64,000 bases of DNA from Collinsella sp. Lineage in GTDB: Bacteria; Actinomycetota; Coriobacteriia; Coriobacteriales; Coriobacteriaceae. The stretch covers positions 1-64,000 of the forward strand of contig JAUMSH010000058.1 in the NCBI GenBank assembly GCA_031292915.1, read 5' to 3'. This document shows positions 61,995-64,000 of this stretch, in pieces. The notes under the pieces were generated by a model. It saw nothing but the letters and a program-made list of their open reading frames with translations. It did no database searches and was not told the DNA's origin. The translations under genes were made by a program, and so were the position numbers. How positions within the stretch are numbered: position 1 is the first letter of the stretch; each line of letters opens with the position of its first letter.

Positions 61995-62113
61995 GCCGTA
62001 ATCGGTACCTTTTCGCCGCCGAACGGTTACATAACGCAGCGACGCTTTCGTTATTTGCGAACAAGTGGGGTTTATGGCAAAGTGAACCCAAACTAATTTT
62101 TAGGAAGGCACCC

Positions 62114-62767
62114 ATGACCCCCGCACAGATAGAGTTTTACAAGCGCCTTGCACACGGCCTGGCGCTTCAGTTTGGCCCCAACTGCGAAGTCGTCGTCCAC
62201 GACTTGGAGACCGAGGACGTGGACCACTCCATCGTAGTAATCGAAAACGGCCACGTCAGCGGACGCAAACTAGGTGACGGTCCCAGCCATATTGTGCTTG
62301 AGTCCATGCACGATGGCACCGCCGACGTGCACGACCGCGAGCCATACCTCACCAAAACCGCCGATGGCAAGCTGCTCAAGTCCTCGACCATCTTTATCCG
62401 CAACGACGAGGGCAAGCCCGTCGGCATTTTGGGCATTAACTTTGACATTACGCTCATGAAGGCTTTTGAGCGCTCGCTCGACGCGCTCACCGGCACGGGC
62501 GACAAGGGATACACCGAGCCCGAGCCCATCACCAAAAACATCGGCGACCTGCTCGAAGATCTGCTGCGCGAGTGTGAGCAATACGTGGGCAAGCCCGCAG
62601 CCCTTATGACCAAAGATGAGCGCATTCGCGCCATTGGCTACCTCGACCGTCGCGGCGCCTTCCTTATCTCCAAATCGAGCGAGCGCGCCTGCGAGTTCTT
62701 TGGCATCTCAAAGTACAGCTTCTATAGCTACCTTAACGAGGCAAAGGCTGCCGCCGGCGACAAATAG
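62114..62767 (+). CDS. YheO-like PAS/HTH transcriptional regulator
   Basis: A 217-residue regulator of the YheO/DauR type. The N-terminal PAS-like domain has FGPNCEVVVHDLETEDVDHSIVVIENGHVSGR and DEGKPVGILGINFDIT. The C-terminal HTH region has RIRAIGYLDRRGAFLISKSSERACEFFGISKYSFYSYLNEA, which ends the protein as in the family. DauR controls D-arginine use; homologues often sit by amino-acid catabolic operons. Here it is divergent from dpaL, so it probably controls the dpaL-ygeY-ygeW-arcC genes through the AACAAA-N3-TTTGTT sites. AGGAAGG precedes the ATG. Confidence 0.9.
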   Translation: MTPAQIEFYKRLAHGLALQFGPNCEVVVHDLETEDVDHSIVVIENGHVSGRKLGDGPSHIVLESMHDGTADVHDREPYLTKTADGKLLKSSTIFIRNDEGKPVGILGINFDITLMKAFERSLDALTGTGDKGYTEPEPITKNIGDLLEDLLRECEQYVGKPAALMTKDERIRAIGYLDRRGAFLISKSSERACEFFGISKYSFYSYLNEAKAAAGDK

Positions 62768-62890
62768 TCAGCGTGCCTGCGCCCCCTCCCCTTTTGGGCG
62801 CGAGTTCTGGAATGCACGAATCCGAGAGTCGGCCGCAAGGTAAGTTCCATATAATCGATGAATGCGATTATTTCGAAAGGATGGAACAAG

Positions 62891-63883
62891 ATGGGGTCGA
62901 GCAACGCATCACGCAACGGCCGCGGAGGCACCGTTTCTGGCGCCAGGCATGCGAAACGCGCGTTTGACGAGGGCGAAGACGATCTGTTTGCGCTGAGCCT
63001 CGACGACGTGATGAGCGACCGCCCCTGGACCGCCGAGGAACTCATGGGCGGCGGAGCTCGCCCGACAAGTGCAAAGCCCGCACCTTCCGCCACGCCCGCA
63101 CCGGCATCCGTGCCCGCGGACGACTTTGCCACCCGTCCCATCGTGCAGACAAAGCGTAAAGCCGCCCCTGCGCCCCGTCCTGCTAGCGATCCGTCCGAGA
63201 CGGCGGCGTTTCTCGCTGCAGCGGCACAGCGCCCCACGGCAGACAGCACGATTCGCTACGCTGCCCCGCAGCAGTCGGCATACACGGCTCCCGAGCCCGA
63301 GCTCGAGCCGCCTGTCATGGATCTGGATGATCTTTCCAACCGCCAGTTTGCCTTTGATTCCTGGGCCGCGGCAGATCTGGACGAGACCTCGGGCGGCATG
63401 CCGGCGCTCGACATTCCGGTAAACCCTTTGTTTGCGGCTGCCGAGAAACGCGAGTCCGCATACGACAACACCGCAGCATACGCCAACCGCCCGAGCGAAC
63501 AACCTCGCGCCGGCCGCATCGAAACCGAGGATTACGGCCAAACATCGAGCGGCTATTCTCGCGACCCGTTTGCCGCCACGCCCGCTCCCGATTACAACCA
63601 AGCGAGCGTAAAGGCAGCCTCGGCATCGTCGTATACCCACGGCACCGACGATGAGCGTGCTGCCGATTACCACACCGAAGAAGAGCCGCCGCGCTTTTCG
63701 GAGTTTTCGCAGGCGGCAAAGGTTCTCTTAATCGCCATCATCATCGCTCTGCTCGGCGTGATCGCGTTTGAGGGATTCCAGCTGTTCCGCGGCCCCACCG
63801 CGTCCGAATCGGCAACGCAGCAAAAAGAGGACGACAACCAGTACCTGGACATCAACACCCTCAAGGGCGACCCCAACAGCTAG
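62891..63883 (+). CDS. Unknown protein with disordered N-terminus and one C-terminal membrane segment
   Basis: A 330-residue protein I do not recognise. Residues 1-265 are low in hydrophobics and rich in Ala, Pro, Ser, Asp and Arg, with a DDLFALSLDDVMSDRPWTAEEL segment near residue 33 that looks like a short conserved motif. A single hydrophobic segment lies at about 280-300 (VLLIAIIIALLGVIAFEGF), followed by about 30 polar residues. The layout suggests a membrane-anchored protein with a long cytoplasmic, probably disordered region (tail-side outside). AAAGGA lies about 10 bases before ATG 62891; an upstream ATG at 62858 has no ribosome site. No operon partner is visible. Confidence 0.7.
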   Translation: MGSSNASRNGRGGTVSGARHAKRAFDEGEDDLFALSLDDVMSDRPWTAEELMGGGARPTSAKPAPSATPAPASVPADDFATRPIVQTKRKAAPAPRPASDPSETAAFLAAAAQRPTADSTIRYAAPQQSAYTAPEPELEPPVMDLDDLSNRQFAFDSWAAADLDETSGGMPALDIPVNPLFAAAEKRESAYDNTAAYANRPSEQPRAGRIETEDYGQTSSGYSRDPFAATPAPDYNQASVKAASASSYTHGTDDERAADYHTEEEPPRFSEFSQAAKVLLIAIIIALLGVIAFEGFQLFRGPTASESATQQKEDDNQYLDINTLKGDPNS

Positions 63884-63925
63884 GTTGGAACATAAGCTAT
63901 GCCGCACCCCTGTTTACGTGCTGTT

Positions 63926-64000
63926 TTACACTTTTCCGTGATTTCCACGCGCCCATTTCGACACTTTTCCGTAATTTGGGCGGCTCGAATTTGACACTTT
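63926..64000 (-). CDS. Possible 3' end of a gene with 11-residue repeats (partial)
   Basis: On the minus strand the frame from the right edge encodes KVSNSSRPNYG, KVSKWARGNHG, KV and then TAA at 63926. The two full units align as an 11-residue repeat (KVS-x7-G), matching a 33-nt DNA period. It may be the C-terminus of a repeat protein or a non-coding tandem repeat. The window ends before this can be decided. Confidence 0.3.
   Translation of the reverse strand, partial: KVSNSSRPNYGKVSKWARGNHGKV

Noticed and set aside
63929..64000. CRISPR array at the right edge
   Set aside because: The period is 33 bases with degenerate units and no distinct repeat/spacer alternation; it keeps an open reading frame instead.

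Overview
The window reads as a chromosomal segment of a Gram-positive, fairly high-GC gut actinomycete, most likely a Collinsella or close Coriobacteriia relative. That assignment is inferred from gene content (MurNAc PTS operon, split transketolase, zinc-type S14, in-frame RF2, a YgeW/YgeX/YgeY cluster) and from protein style; no rRNA or tRNA gene is present to confirm it. Most genes are on the minus strand.

Layout. 0-0.7 kb: the edge of an insertion sequence and an ArsC/Spx-like protein. 0.8-5.3 kb: a MurNAc recycling operon transcribed murR-murQ-murP-mupG. 5.4-19.6 kb: housekeeping genes (VanZ-like protein, a serine recombinase, RNase R, FtsE/FtsX, two-subunit transketolase, YitT, RF2, SecA, L31), with several palindromic intergenic elements. 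19.8-27.1 kb: a candidate genomic island of about 7.3 kb, bounded by a 64-bp direct repeat (2 mismatches). It holds a divergently controlled cassette: two related permeases, an ABC ATPase, a permease-ATPase fusion and a small secreted two-cysteine, Tyr-rich peptide on one strand, and a DUF2975-type membrane protein with an XRE-type regulator on the other. A beheaded tyrosine integrase lies next to the right repeat. 27.3-41.7 kb: ACT protein, citrate synthase, two HAD phosphatases, adenine deaminase, TyrS, a U32 peptidase, a class A PBP, ArgR, a glycosyltransferase and TruA. 41.8-51.5 kb: the distal spc and alpha ribosomal-protein operons from rplE to rplQ with secY, adk, map, infA and rpoA. 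The block starts abruptly at rplE, without rplN and rplX upstream. 51.8-62.8 kb: a cluster related to the E. coli yqe/yge selenium-molybdenum hydroxylase and purine-catabolism genes (xdhC-like, yqeB, yqeC, dihydropyrimidinase-like hydA, mocA, arcC, ygeW, ygeY, dpaL) and a divergent PAS/HTH regulator. Beyond it lie an unknown membrane protein and a 33-nt periodic sequence at the right edge.

How the genes work together. The first operon can import and cleave MurNAc-containing muropeptide sugars to GlcNAc-6P and lactate. The last cluster can deliver a mature molybdenum hydroxylase and convert ring-opened purine carbon to diaminopropionate, then pyruvate and ammonia, with ATP from carbamoyl phosphate. 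The hydroxylase subunits themselves are not in this window. Two identical-design 15-bp palindromes (AACAAA-N3-TTTGTT) between dpaL and its divergent regulator are probable operators. The island cassette is the best candidate for an undescribed system: a secreted peptide made with its own pair of ABC transporters.

The window is also rich in intergenic palindromes. One 66-67-bp hairpin family occurs three times, and other nested palindromes and two further repeat families occur between genes.
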